64,000 bases of DNA from Pseudomonas haemolytica (GTDB taxonomy: Bacteria > Pseudomonadota > Gammaproteobacteria > Pseudomonadales > Pseudomonadaceae): assembly GCF_009659625.1 (NCBI RefSeq), contig NZ_VOIW01000004.1, positions 372,001-436,000 of the forward strand, given 5' to 3'. The notes under the pieces were generated by a model. It saw only the letters and a list, made by a program, of their open reading frames with translations, had not been told where the DNA came from and made no database searches. The position numbers were made by a program, and so were the translations under genes. The first letter of the stretch is position 1. Each line of letters opens with the position of its first letter. Positions 45,705-54,201 of the stretch are shown piece by piece.

Positions 45705-46040
45705 TCAGGCGCCCTGCGCTTCCTCGCGCTGCTTCTTCGAGGAGTGGCAGGTGCCGCACAGGCTCATCCAGTTGGTACGGTCCCAGAACAGCGTCATGTC
45801 GCCTCGATGAGGGGTGACGTGGTCAACCGTGTTGGCCGCTGTCACCCTTGCCTCGCGATCGCAGTACACACAGAGCGGGTTGTCATTGAGGTGGACCAGC
45901 CGAGCCTTCTGCCACTCGTAGTTGTAGCCACGCTGACTGGACGTGGTCTTTCCGGTACGCCATGAGCCTGGGGCAGCAGTTGCCAACCTGTTGCCTTGAG
46001 TGCTGACCCTATTGCCCAAGGTCTTGATTCGAGCCATCAC
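45705..46040 (-). CDS. HNH endonuclease
   Basis: 111 residues. Zinc-type cysteines CVYC and CGTCH frame the catalytic segment NTVDHVTPHRGD, followed by NWMSLC. HNH proteins at this position assist terminase at cos (known for HK97 gp74). It overlaps the next gene by 4 bases. Confidence 0.92.
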   Translation of the reverse strand: MMARIKTLGNRVSTQGNRLATAAPGSWRTGKTTSSQRGYNYEWQKARLVHLNDNPLCVYCDREARVTAANTVDHVTPHRGDMTLFWDRTNWMSLCGTCHSSKKQREEAQGA

Positions 46041-46213
46041 CCTTCCAGTGATAACTTGATCGAAGCCAGTATCACGCCAAGCGCGGCCGGCTTCGATGAC
46101 ATGGCCAGTTCAACAACCAACGCCTCTACGCGTGCAACCTCGGCACGCTCATCGGCCGGCATATCGCTGACCAACCCTTTGATCTGGTAGTACTCGGCGC
46201 TTACTGTGCTCAT
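46037..46213 (-). CDS. Small hypothetical phage protein
   Basis: 58 residues (MSTVSAEYYQIKGLVSDMPADERAE...), helical, with an AAGGA site before the ATG. Coupled to HNH. It resembles small conserved proteins between the lysis and terminase genes; no function known. Confidence 0.65.
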   Translation of the reverse strand: MSTVSAEYYQIKGLVSDMPADERAEVARVEALVVELAMSSKPAALGVILASIKLSLEG

Positions 46214-46267
46214 GGTGTGGTCCTTTATGCGCGCCACGTTTTGGCACATTCGAATTCGTGGCGCGGA

Positions 46268-46540
46268 TTACTTGCTCTGACTGCGGACGATCTGGGCGTC
46301 CACCTGGTCAGCGCACGTATCCAGCAACTTGATGGCCTTGTCCTTCAGCTCCCACACATCGCCATTGACGCGAAGGTCTGCTTCATCCTGGTCTACCCGC
46401 TCGCACGGGATCAGCTCAGGGGCTTCGATCCTTACGGCCTGGGTCTTTGTTACTACCGCCGGCTTTGCCGCGCAGGCCGTCAGGAAGAGGCTGAGCAGCC
46501 CAGTCACGAACAGGCTTGCTGTTGCGCTTGAGTTCTTCAA
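46268..46540 (-). CDS. Rz1-like o-spanin lipoprotein (pair 2)
   Basis: 90 residues from a TTG start that follows GAGGAAA at 5-7 bases. The signal KNSSATASLFVTGLLSLFLTAC has lipobox LTAC. The C-terminal half is acidic (CERVDQDEADLRVNGDVWELKDKAIKLLDTC). It begins inside Rz and extends past its end, a known arrangement. Confidence 0.75.
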   Translation of the reverse strand: MKNSSATASLFVTGLLSLFLTACAAKPAVVTKTQAVRIEAPELIPCERVDQDEADLRVNGDVWELKDKAIKLLDTCADQVDAQIVRSQSK

Positions 46541-46802
46541 AGTCTTTCCTCGCCTTCTCGGCTTTCTTCTCGCTGGCCTTGATGCGCTTGGCCAGGTCCG
46601 CGGTGTATGCGGCGTTGCGCAACGCTTCGGCGCGCAGCGTGGTGATAGTGGCCTGACTCTCGTTGTTGGCCTTGACCGCCTCATCCTTGGCCTGGGATTC
46701 AATGCGCTTCTCTGCACGCAGATCCTCGACACGCATTTGCTGGATGCCGACGAGCAACAGGCCAACCAGGGCGACGATGATTGCCACTGCTATCGACTTC
46801 AT
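46416..46802 (-). CDS. Rz-like i-spanin (pair 2)
   Basis: 128 residues: an N-terminal helix (IAVAIIVALVGLLLVGIQQM), a long coiled coil (RVEDLRAEKRIESQAKDEAVKANN...KKAEKARKDFEELKRN) and a Pro/Gly-rich tail. With the overlapping Rz1 it forms the second spanin pair of the phage. It overlaps the holin by 4 bases. Confidence 0.85.
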   Translation of the reverse strand: MKSIAVAIIVALVGLLLVGIQQMRVEDLRAEKRIESQAKDEAVKANNESQATITTLRAEALRNAAYTADLAKRIKASEKKAEKARKDFEELKRNSKPVRDWAAQPLPDGLRGKAGGSNKDPGRKDRSP

Positions 46803-47128
46803 GCTGAATCCGCCTTTCTGCCCAGGAACCTGATGATCAGGTCACGGATAGCTGTCACACCAATGAAGCCGATGGCGCCGCCGGCGGCGACTGACAAGCT
46901 CGGCGGCCACTCCATCCACTCGATGATGCTGCTGGCTGACAGGCTCAGGGCCCCACACAGCAGAGCCTCAAACAAGGTGCGCCAGTAGTTCGGCTCTTTG
47001 GCGTCGTACAGCACGCGCAACAGCGTGATCGTGAAGGCCATGATTGCGCCCTGCCACAGTGGGTTCGAGAGGACCAGCCAGACCTGGGCCCAGAAGTCGG
47101 GAGTTTTCTCAGGCATGTTCATGGACAT
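46799..47128 (-). CDS. Holin (lambda-type/Phage_holin_3-like)
   Basis: 109 residues with three hydrophobic segments: about 22-40 (PLWQGAIMAFTITLLRVLY), 55-70 (LLCGALSLSASSIIEW) and 78-95 (LSVAAGGAIGFIGVTAI). It controls lysis timing. The ATG at 47128 is 7 bases after GAGGA. It is the first late gene after the leader. Confidence 0.88.
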   Translation of the reverse strand: MSMNMPEKTPDFWAQVWLVLSNPLWQGAIMAFTITLLRVLYDAKEPNYWRTLFEALLCGALSLSASSIIEWMEWPPSLSVAAGGAIGFIGVTAIRDLIIRFLGRKADSA

Positions 47129-47210
47129 CCGGCAGTCCTCCCTTTCGGGGAGTAAATAGATTCAGCCCCAGCAGCACTCCCAGCTCGAAGCGATGGGCGT
47201 GGAGGAGCCG

Positions 47211-47242
47211 AAAACGAAAAACGCCCGCCGATATGGCGAGCC
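47211..47242 (-). terminator. Late leader terminator before holin (tR'-like)
   Basis: Minus strand: an imperfect hairpin GCTCGCC/GGCGGGC with a short loop, then TTTTTCGTTTT, about 85 bases before the holin start. It fits a terminator that Q must override. Confidence 0.6.
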
Positions 47243-47572
47243 TTGAATAGGTGCAGGTGGCTGGTGCAACTCTCCAGCTCTGGTGGGGCAGATCGCCGGG
47301 TCACGTACCCTGCCCTCTCATCGCGTAGCCGCCCATTGTCCGCACGGGATTAGACGACGCCTCTACCGACTTAGCCCAGCTGCCTGGGCGATAACCTGCA
47401 TAACGTGCGTGTCTTCCCACGCTGCCCGCTTGAGCCGGCCCCAATAGCACACAGGTTTGGGCTGCTCATGCTGCCGGTGTTCTTTCGTAACGCGTGACGA
47501 CCGGCGATACCGCGTCCAGGCCCTGCCCGAAGGCCCACCCTAGCTATGGCTCACGCAACAAATTCCGGGCAT
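47243..47572 (-). ncRNA. Structured non-coding leader between Q and holin
   Basis: About 330 bases with no ORF of coding character but many stable hairpins. Perfect stems are GCCCAG/CTGGGC (47374-47389), GCGTG/CACGC (47407-47422) and GGGT/ACCC (47298-47310); a longer-range one is GCCGGT/ACCGGC (47473-47505). The position equals the lambda pR'-tR' interval. It could be the Q-dependent late leader RNA or a separate small RNA. I could not fix the promoter. Confidence 0.45.
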
Positions 47573-47601
47573 AAAAAAACCCAGCGGCTAGGGCTGGGTT
47601 T
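47573..47601 (-). terminator. Terminator after Q gene
   Basis: Minus strand stem AACCCAGC/GCTGGGTT followed by TTTTTTATG. It ends the replication-Q transcript 74 bases after Q. Confidence 0.85.
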
Positions 47602-47674
47602 TCTCTGTGGTGTCGCGCTTGAAAAGCTGAACACGGTGCCATGAAAACAGGGCTATTCCGCGAGTGCAAGTTTT

Positions 47675-48058
47675 TTACGCGGCTTCGATGAATTTCTCCA
47701 ACGAGCAGTCAATCCAGCCGACGCCAGTCTTGATGATCTCCCTCGCTTTGGCCTCACTCATATCGTACTTGTTGCCGATCCGCTTGGCTGGCCACTTGGC
47801 CGCGTAGTACAGCCAAACGAAGTCACCCATCTCCGGGGCCCGCTTGCACAGCCTGGCGACCGCACCATCAACGACGCTGGCCAGTTCGTCCGTGATGACG
47901 TAGGACTTGCTCGTCGACGGGATCATGTCCCGCATGATCGCCCAGGACGGCGAAACATAGCTCGGGACGCCCATGCCATCCATGCGCCAGAAGCCCCATT
48001 GCTCAAGCATGTACTCGGTATCGCCCAACGGCAGACGCGAAGGTTTTCTTGTATTCAT
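47675..48058 (-). CDS. Antitermination protein Q-like
   Basis: 127 residues: LEQWGFWRMDGMGVPSYVSP is the signature of the Phage_antitermQ family, and the C-terminal HTH-like part (WPAKRIGNKYDMSEAKAREIIKTG) agrees. It would load on RNA polymerase at the late promoter and allow readthrough of the leader terminator and perhaps of the intra-operon terminators downstream. Overlaps the previous gene by 4 bases. Confidence 0.85.
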   Translation of the reverse strand: MNTRKPSRLPLGDTEYMLEQWGFWRMDGMGVPSYVSPSWAIMRDMIPSTSKSYVITDELASVVDGAVARLCKRAPEMGDFVWLYYAAKWPAKRIGNKYDMSEAKAREIIKTGVGWIDCSLEKFIEAA

Positions 48059-48339
48059 GCCGCTTTCCTCGGTGTCGGTTCGTTCAGGCCAAACAGCTCA
48101 CGGAGCATCTTGTCGGCGATTTTGTTCTTGGCGTGCCCTTCGGTGATCCACCGGCGGGCGTAGTCGAGGAATCCAAGGCTGCCACGGTGATTTCCCCAGT
48201 CGGCAACCAGATCCATCAGCGCGGCGGCGGCGATCCGCCCATTGGGCTTGTCAAGGAGCAGCCGATTACCCTGCTTGAGGAAATCTCGCTCGTCAGAAGT
48301 CAGAACTTTGCGCGGCAATGCCGCCGTTACGTTACTCAT
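48055..48339 (-). CDS. Hypothetical phage protein upstream of Q
   Basis: 94 residues (VLTSDERDFLKQGNRLLLDKPNGRIAAAALMDLV...), helical and charged. It is coupled on both sides by overlaps. No recognised domain; position suggests a replication or NinX-like accessory role. Confidence 0.6.
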   Translation of the reverse strand: MSNVTAALPRKVLTSDERDFLKQGNRLLLDKPNGRIAAAALMDLVADWGNHRGSLGFLDYARRWITEGHAKNKIADKMLRELFGLNEPTPRKAA

Positions 48340-49696
48340 TGCCGTCTCCTGGCTGATTGTTTGGCGTGGCCTGGGTGTCGCTTTGTACTGAAAACCTCCT
48401 CCTCGGAAGTGGATACCGATTTACGCTGGAAGCCTCGTTATTCATGGTTTCTACGGGTAGCGCCTCCCCTTCGTGTCTCGCTAATGTCCCACCGTGCAAA
48501 GCCTCAAAACCTCGTTGATCGAGGTATGCGTGCCAGGTCTCCAGAGCCTGCCGCTTGAGCTGCTCGGCGGACGTGTGGATATAGGCCTGGTCGAGATCCT
48601 TCATGGCGTGGTTCAGCAGCAGCTCGCCGACCATGTAGTCAACGCCCAGATCAGTCCATGCGGTACGGGCCACCTTGCGCAGGTCGTGGCTCGACCATTC
48701 GCCGTGGGACAGGTGCGTGAACAGGGTGCTGGCCTTCGTCGCGCTGAGGGCTTGACCGGATGCTCCTGGGAACAGGAACTTTCCGGTGTAACCCTTCTCC
48801 CGCTGCACAAGCCGGTAGCGCTCGATCAGCGCCTTGGCCTGGGCGGTCAGTGGCAGGGTGTGCGCTGCTTTGGTTTTGGTGTCCGCCGCCGGGATGAACC
48901 ACTTACCCGTGTCGGTGTTAATGTTCTTCCAGCGGGCCAGGCGGGTCTCACCCAAGCGCGTGCCGTGACAGAGCATCAGCCCAGCCAACACACATGCCGC
49001 CGGCGAATCGTCGAACTGCTCGACCAGCAGGTCCAGCAGGCCAGGCACGTCATCGGAGTGAAGCCGCGCCGCCTTCGCCTTGATCTTGGTCCGCACGAAG
49101 TCGGTGAACTCCAGGCCAGCCAGGGGATTAACGGCCAACAGGTCCAGGCGATAGGCCTGCCGCACAGCTACACCCAGGACGCCCCAGACCGAGCGCACGA
49201 ACGACAGCGCGTAACGCTCCTGCATCGGCATCAGCAGCAGCCGGTCAATGGCCGGTCTGTTCAACCCATTCAGCGGCAGTTGACCGAGACGTGGCTGCAG
49301 GTGCCGCTTCAAGGCCGACTTGGCGCTGGCCTTGCGCTTCTCGGACAGAGCCCGGTCGCGCGTCATGCGTTCCAGATACCAGGACAGTAGCTCGCCCACC
49401 GTTGACCAGTTTGTGGCCGTGGACTTCGCCAAAGGATCGGCGGCCCGACGTACCAGGATGGCCGGCAACGTCGCCAGCATCGCCTTGGCATTGATGTCCG
49501 GATAATTACCTGCCTTCCCCCAGGCCTTGCCCACCACGACGTGCCACGAACCTTTGGCGCGATCTACCGTGGAATAACGGAAATGCAGCGACGGGTGCCG
49601 AGCGTCACGAAGCGCACGAACATGTGGCCGTTCAGCCTGCCGCCTGATCTCGGAATCAGTCATGACGACGGTAAGAGTTTTCACCAGGTCGTTCAT
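48332..49696 (-). CDS. Tyrosine recombinase in replication operon (second integrase)
   Basis: 454 residues. The N-terminal SAM-like core-binding domain covers about 100-200. The catalytic set is complete: first Arg in HGTRLGE, HDLRK, a His in LLLNHAM and Tyr in LDQAYIHTS. A 75-residue polar C-terminal extension is unusual. It overlaps the helicase start by 4 bases and the next gene by 8, so it is co-expressed with replication, unlike the true int at attR. Possible jobs: dimer resolution of replicated phage circles, or a captured recombinase. Confidence 0.85.
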   Translation of the reverse strand: MNDLVKTLTVVMTDSEIRRQAERPHVRALRDARHPSLHFRYSTVDRAKGSWHVVVGKAWGKAGNYPDINAKAMLATLPAILVRRAADPLAKSTATNWSTVGELLSWYLERMTRDRALSEKRKASAKSALKRHLQPRLGQLPLNGLNRPAIDRLLLMPMQERYALSFVRSVWGVLGVAVRQAYRLDLLAVNPLAGLEFTDFVRTKIKAKAARLHSDDVPGLLDLLVEQFDDSPAACVLAGLMLCHGTRLGETRLARWKNINTDTGKWFIPAADTKTKAAHTLPLTAQAKALIERYRLVQREKGYTGKFLFPGASGQALSATKASTLFTHLSHGEWSSHDLRKVARTAWTDLGVDYMVGELLLNHAMKDLDQAYIHTSAEQLKRQALETWHAYLDQRGFEALHGGTLARHEGEALPVETMNNEASSVNRYPLPRRRFSVQSDTQATPNNQPGDGNE

Positions 49697-51066
49697 CCTT
49701 TCTTCCTCCCCTTGTACTGCTCGGAGAAGGGTCGGCCGATCTCCACTTCTTCCTGGGTGGGCTCACGGCCCGCAAAGTCGACGAACCGGGCGAATCTGCC
49801 CTGCTGTTGAACTACGCATGAACCGACGGGCGCGTGCCTGCACTTGGGCATGATCAGTTCGGTAGCGCCGTTCTGGCCCTGCTCGTCGTCCATATCGCGG
49901 TGAACCAGAATGATGCAGTGGGCGTCAGCCTCGATCTGTCCGGAGTCTCGCAGATCGGAGGCGATCGGCTTCTTGCCGGGCCGTTTTGTTGAGTCGCGGT
50001 TGAGTTGGGCCAGCAGAATCACCGGAACGTCCAACTCTTTCGCGATGTTCACAATGCCGGTCGATATCTTCCCGAGTTCGGACGTGCGGTTGAACGCCTT
50101 GCCGTCGGAGCCAATCAGACCGATGTAATCAATGACTACCACGTCGAGGCAGTGCTTTCGCTGAACCTGTCGGCAGATGCTTCGGATGCGCGCCACGGTG
50201 AGCCCAGACTTATCACTGACATACAGCGGCTTGCCGTTGATCTTGCTGACGGCAGAGGTCAGGCGCGGCCAGTCGTCGTCCTCAAGCTTCCCACTGTCCA
50301 GCACCCGAAGGTCGACGGCCCCCAGTGACGCCAAAGCCCTGTTGGCCAGTTCTTCCTCGGGCATTTCCAGCGAGAACACCATCCCGACGCCAAGCCCCCC
50401 ACATGCGATGTGCTGGGCAATTTGCAAACCGAGCGTGGTTTTACCGCTGCCTGGAAGACCCGCGACGATAGTTACCGTCTTCTTGCGCAGGCCTCGGATC
50501 ATCTCGTCCAGCTTTGTCAGTCCAGTGGACAGTCCGGTCGCGAGGTTTCCGTTGTATTTCGAGTCGATGATGTCGATATTTCTGGCTACCACCTCATCCA
50601 TGCGCTTGTATTCCGGCTCGCCGGTGTCGAGGTCGCGCAGGTCGGCCATGGCTTGCTGGGCACTGGCAATGATCTCCGCCACCGGCCTGTTCTCGTTGGC
50701 GGAGTCGCGCACAGCATCAGCGGCGTCAACCAGCCGCCGAAGTACCGCCCGCTCGGTCACTGTCCGGGCATATGCCTTCCAGTTGGCGGTGCTGGGCGTG
50801 TTCTTCGCCAGTTCCGCAGCGTAGGCGATAGTTGTGCCGCCACTCGGCAGTACCGGTTTGAAGTTGTGGAGGGTGACGGGGTCTACCGGCTCGCCGGTAG
50901 CGTGCAGCTCGGTCATCACCTGGAACAGTGCCGCGTTTTCCGGATCGTGGAAGTCCGCCGTGGTAACGCTGGCAGTGATCGAGTCGAACAGTTCGCCATC
51001 CAGCATCAGCGCGCCGAGCAGTGCGTGTTCGGCTTCGTCGCTATACAACTCGCGATAGTCGTTCAT
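49693..51066 (-). CDS. Replicative DNA helicase, DnaB-like
   Basis: 457 residues. The N-terminal DnaB domain (EAEHALLGALMLDGELFDSI...) precedes the RecA-like motor with Walker A AGLPGSGKTTLGLQ, Walker B DVVVIDYIGLIG and LLAQLNRDSTKRPGKKP. Phage-encoded; works with the DnaC-like loader just upstream. The start at MNDYREL was chosen. Confidence 0.93.
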   Translation of the reverse strand: MNDYRELYSDEAEHALLGALMLDGELFDSITASVTTADFHDPENAALFQVMTELHATGEPVDPVTLHNFKPVLPSGGTTIAYAAELAKNTPSTANWKAYARTVTERAVLRRLVDAADAVRDSANENRPVAEIIASAQQAMADLRDLDTGEPEYKRMDEVVARNIDIIDSKYNGNLATGLSTGLTKLDEMIRGLRKKTVTIVAGLPGSGKTTLGLQIAQHIACGGLGVGMVFSLEMPEEELANRALASLGAVDLRVLDSGKLEDDDWPRLTSAVSKINGKPLYVSDKSGLTVARIRSICRQVQRKHCLDVVVIDYIGLIGSDGKAFNRTSELGKISTGIVNIAKELDVPVILLAQLNRDSTKRPGKKPIASDLRDSGQIEADAHCIILVHRDMDDEQGQNGATELIMPKCRHAPVGSCVVQQQGRFARFVDFAGREPTQEEVEIGRPFSEQYKGRKKG

Positions 51067-51860
51067 GCGCGCCCCCTTGCCGATCCCCACGTGAAACCGA
51101 CCAGCAGCGCTTTGTTCTCGCGCAGACGGTCAAGGGCTCGCTCGCCAATGTACTGGCTCAGCCCTTGGGCGTTGAGGTTGGACACCACCACCGTCGGGCG
51201 AACCAGGTTGTAACGGCGATCCAGCACCTCATGCAGAACCGACAGTTCGTAGTGAGTGCCGGCCTGGGCGCCAATCTCGTCGATCACCAACAAGTCGAAA
51301 CTCGCCAACTCATTGATCACGTCGCCCTCGGTGTATCCGGCGGCGCGATCCATCGAGCGCTTGAACACGCGGATGATCTCGGCGGCGGTGGTGATCACTG
51401 CCACAGCCCGGTGCTGACGAATGACGTGCTGGACGATGCCGCTGGCCAGGTGCGTCTTGCCGTTACCGACGTTCCCGCACAAAAGCAGGTTGCGGCCCGC
51501 CTGGAAGTGCTCACCGAAGTTGTCGGCGTAGCCCTGGCAAGTTTCCAGCGCCAGGGTCATGGCTGGGGTGGTGGCGCGGTAGGTGGCGAGAGTGCTATCG
51601 GCAAACCGCGGCGTGATGCCGGAGCCTACAAGCGCGCTGTTGACGCTTTCGGCTTGCAGATTGGCCAGCGCCTGCGAATGTTCGGCGCTTCCCCGTAACG
51701 CTACGCGCAGGCCGTGGAACTGGCATTGTTTGCATGGTCGGACAGCCATAGAGCCGTCGAACTGCTCAGCCTCGGAGCGATCGACCGCGCCGTGGACCGG
51801 GCACTCGCCGGCGAAGGTGCGCTGCTCAGGCTGGCGGCGGAAATTAGAACGCTGGGCCAT
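51063..51860 (-). CDS. DnaC-like helicase loader (AAA+ ATPase)
   Basis: 265 residues with Walker A in CGNVGNGKTHLASGI, Walker B in LLVIDEIGAQ and an arginine-finger region near DRLRENK. Four N-terminal cysteines (CPVHG...CKQCQFHG) resemble a zinc knuckle. An excellent AAGGAGG ribosome site precedes the ATG. It overlaps the helicase by 4 bases. Confidence 0.9.
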   Translation of the reverse strand: MAQRSNFRRQPEQRTFAGECPVHGAVDRSEAEQFDGSMAVRPCKQCQFHGLRVALRGSAEHSQALANLQAESVNSALVGSGITPRFADSTLATYRATTPAMTLALETCQGYADNFGEHFQAGRNLLLCGNVGNGKTHLASGIVQHVIRQHRAVAVITTAAEIIRVFKRSMDRAAGYTEGDVINELASFDLLVIDEIGAQAGTHYELSVLHEVLDRRYNLVRPTVVVSNLNAQGLSQYIGERALDRLRENKALLVGFTWGSARGRA

Positions 51861-52557
51861 CTTCGCCTCCTTGGTACATATCAGGGGTGTGGGTGGGCAG
51901 GTTGTTGAAAGCGTTCGCCTTTGCAGCCGATGCCGGTACCAGCTCATCAGTCCAGCGCTCCCCGTTCAGCCAGGTAGACGCCATCGGCACGTATTGCCCG
52001 TCGTCCTTAGCCCAGTCGCGGGAAATGCGGTGATTGCCAAGAGCGGTCATCAGGGTCATGCGAAGCTCCGCGCCTGGCTTGAGCTTTTCCCAAGCCTTTC
52101 GAGCGTCTTTCTTCGATTTCTTATTGGGGTACAGCTTCCAGAAAACTTCGAAGGCTTCGGTCAATTCAGCTTCCGATGCACACAGGGTTTTAGGTTCCTT
52201 GACTGGTTCAGAATGGTGACTGGTTCTGGGGGCGGCTGACGCCCCACCCCCTGGGGCAGCTGACGCCCCAGGTAGGGCAGCTGACGCCCCACTACCAAGT
52301 TCAAGGTGGAAAAGGTTCGACTGGTTCAATTCACCCTTTCGACGGTACTCGCGGCGAAGGAAACCTGCTTTCTCAAGCTCTCGAACGTGAACCTTCACCG
52401 TGGTGCGGCTGATCTCGCACTGGTCGGCGATATGCTGATACGACGGCCAGCACTCGCCCTGATCGCTGGCGTTGTCGGCCAGCTTGACCAGAACCAGCTT
52501 GCGCAGCGGGTTTCCGACCTTGGTTTTCATGGCCTTAACCATCAGATCCATACTCAT
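51844..52557 (-). CDS. O-like replication initiator with internal iterons
   Basis: 237 residues. The N-terminal winged-helix domain (LVLVKLADNASDQGECWPSYQHIADQCEISRTTVKVHVRELEKAGF) binds DNA. A low-complexity linker GASAALPGASAAPGGGASAAP is encoded by three DNA repeats. The C-terminal domain (AFEVFWKLYPNKKSKKDARKAWEKL) resembles loader-interacting parts of phage initiators. The plan - DNA-binding domain, iteron linker, interaction domain - is that of lambda O. Confidence 0.85.
   Translation of the reverse strand: MSMDLMVKAMKTKVGNPLRKLVLVKLADNASDQGECWPSYQHIADQCEISRTTVKVHVRELEKAGFLRREYRRKGELNQSNLFHLELGSGASAALPGASAAPGGGASAAPRTSHHSEPVKEPKTLCASEAELTEAFEVFWKLYPNKKSKKDARKAWEKLKPGAELRMTLMTALGNHRISRDWAKDDGQYVPMASTWLNGERWTDELVPASAAKANAFNNLPTHTPDMYQGGEDGPAF
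52228..52291. other. Candidate replication origin: three iterons inside initiator gene
   Basis: Three copies of GGGC(A/G)GCTGACGCCCCA end at 52246, 52270 and 52291, spaced 24 and 21 bases, each with an internal GGGGC/GCCCC inverted repeat. They lie in the middle of the O-like gene, as in lambda ori. Three shorter copies of GACTGGTTC (52201, 52218, 52319) flank them. Confidence 0.7.
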
Positions 52558-52790
52558 ATGTCCAGCTCCCTGGTAATCCGGGCAATGAACGCGTCATAGG
52601 TCTCGGTCATGACGACTCCACGGTCCTCCAAGGCGCCGCGGGCTGCCTTCGCCATGGCATAGACCTCCCAGCGGTCACGCTCGGGCAGATGGCGGCAGTT
52701 GGAATAGCAGGGCCAGGGGCCGGCGACCACTTCGGCGGTGGTGGGGGTAACTACCGGAATCCCGGTAGTTGATTCCATAGGGGTGGTCAT
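52554..52790 (-). CDS. Small hypothetical phage protein
   Basis: 78 residues with two cysteines in WPCYSNCRHLPERDRW and a helical C-terminus. It overlaps the initiator by 4 bases and the next gene by 4. No known domain. Confidence 0.6.
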   Translation of the reverse strand: MTTPMESTTGIPVVTPTTAEVVAGPWPCYSNCRHLPERDRWEVYAMAKAARGALEDRGVVMTETYDAFIARITRELDI

Positions 52791-53440
52791 TGGGGTTTCC
52801 CTCCTCTGACAACCGCCAGCGACGGTGGCAGCTTCGGCCCGAACGGCGCCCCAGGCGCAAACGGGTCAGGCAATAGATCGCGCGGGCACTCCTTGAGGAA
52901 GTCCGAAAAAGCTAGGTGACAAGCATTGAACAGTGGTGCGTCGTTCCACTCTTGCCTCCGACGGGCGGCGCTCTCCTCGACTGCATGGGCAAACACCAGA
53001 TCCGAGACCGAGGTGTCCCCCCCCTTCCTTGCCTTCTCGCGGTCGACGATGTTGACCTCCAGCAGGTCGCACAGACGGTCAAACCCCAAAGCGGCCGTGA
53101 GCCCCTCGGTATCCAGCATCAACGAGCGACCAAAGCCAGAAAGCACTTTGCGCAAATCGTCAAACTGCTCCTTGCGATGATTACTTGATTGCTCCTGAAG
53201 CTCATAGATCTTGTTTGCCGTGAAGGGAAGGTGATGGCGCAACTTGCCCGCTTCGCGGCGAAAAGCCCGCCTCTCAGACCTGATAGCGTCGAAACGCTCA
53301 CCGAATACCCGACAGATGCGGCGCGTAGTTATAAGACTGGTGCTCATGCTCGCCCCCGGCTTTTGCGCTATACGGACGAGTTCGCGCACCAGATTGAAGC
53401 CGGCAGGTAACTGCACGGTGTTGCTGTGTCGTTTGTTCAT
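52787..53440 (-). CDS. Hypothetical early phage protein
   Basis: 217 residues. A basic N-terminal third (NKRHSNTVQLPAGF...RRICRVFGERFDAIRSERRAF) precedes a helical middle and a Pro-rich end. The ATG at MNKRHSN was chosen. Coupled to both neighbours. Possibly a DNA-binding early regulator; not recognised. Confidence 0.6.
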   Translation of the reverse strand: MNKRHSNTVQLPAGFNLVRELVRIAQKPGASMSTSLITTRRICRVFGERFDAIRSERRAFRREAGKLRHHLPFTANKIYELQEQSSNHRKEQFDDLRKVLSGFGRSLMLDTEGLTAALGFDRLCDLLEVNIVDREKARKGGDTSVSDLVFAHAVEESAARRRQEWNDAPLFNACHLAFSDFLKECPRDLLPDPFAPGAPFGPKLPPSLAVVRGGKPQ

Positions 53441-54201
53441 GCGGAAGCCCTCTGGCGCAGCTTGAAGCGGCCTTGCTGAATGTCGGGATGGGTGGCGCGC
53501 TCGGCGGTGACGAAGGTGCACTCGGCGGCGAAACGGTCGAAGCGTCGGGTGATATCGGCGGTAGGCCAGATCGGGTATGGCTGCGCACCGTCGTCAGCGT
53601 GCTTGCTGCGCACCATGGCGAACGGCAACGGCGCGCCAGGGATATCGCGCATCACGGCGTTGATCACCCAAGGAGGCATCCCGTGGCGCAGGCTGATGCG
53701 CTCGCGAATGGTTGTCATCGACTCGAAGCCAGCGGGCCTTTTGTCGAGGTATCGAACCTGCTCGACGCTGGCCACCCGGGTTTCAATGCCGGCGACAGCC
53801 TGATCGATGCGATCCTGGCGGCGCTCCATGTCGACCATGACCTGAGCGTTCGCCAGCAGCTGCTCGGCGGGCGACAGAGGGCGCTGGTAGCTGCCGGTCT
53901 TTCGAATGCTCGGCAGCACCTGGCCCACCACCCATTCCTCAAATGCCTCAGCAGCTGGCATCTTCGAGCGCATGATCAGTCGGTAAACGTCTCGCTCGGG
54001 AATCACTTTCACGTTGCGTACCTGCCCCGTCATTTCTACGGGCCAGGTCTTGTCAGCCTTGCAGTGAGATCTCACGGCTTGGTCTGTATCGACATACTCG
54101 AGCAACTCGGCAATGTCCTTGGCGATGAACCACGGATCTCCCTGCTCGTCGGTAATGACGCGGATCGCGGTGCCTCGAAAATCGAAGGGGGTCAAGTTCA
54201 T
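53437..54201 (-). CDS. BRO-N domain phage antirepressor
   Basis: 254 residues. The BRO-N domain spans about 1-110: FRGTAIRVITDEQGDPWFIAKDIAELLEY, NVKVIPERDVYRLIMRSKMPAAEAFEEWV, VLPSIRKTGSY. The C-terminal part (ERISLRHGMPPWVINAVMR) differs from the usual Ant domains. Antirepressors of this type disturb CI-like repressors or act in early regulation. Confidence 0.88.
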   Translation of the reverse strand: MNLTPFDFRGTAIRVITDEQGDPWFIAKDIAELLEYVDTDQAVRSHCKADKTWPVEMTGQVRNVKVIPERDVYRLIMRSKMPAAEAFEEWVVGQVLPSIRKTGSYQRPLSPAEQLLANAQVMVDMERRQDRIDQAVAGIETRVASVEQVRYLDKRPAGFESMTTIRERISLRHGMPPWVINAVMRDIPGAPLPFAMVRSKHADDGAQPYPIWPTADITRRFDRFAAECTFVTAERATHPDIQQGRFKLRQRASA

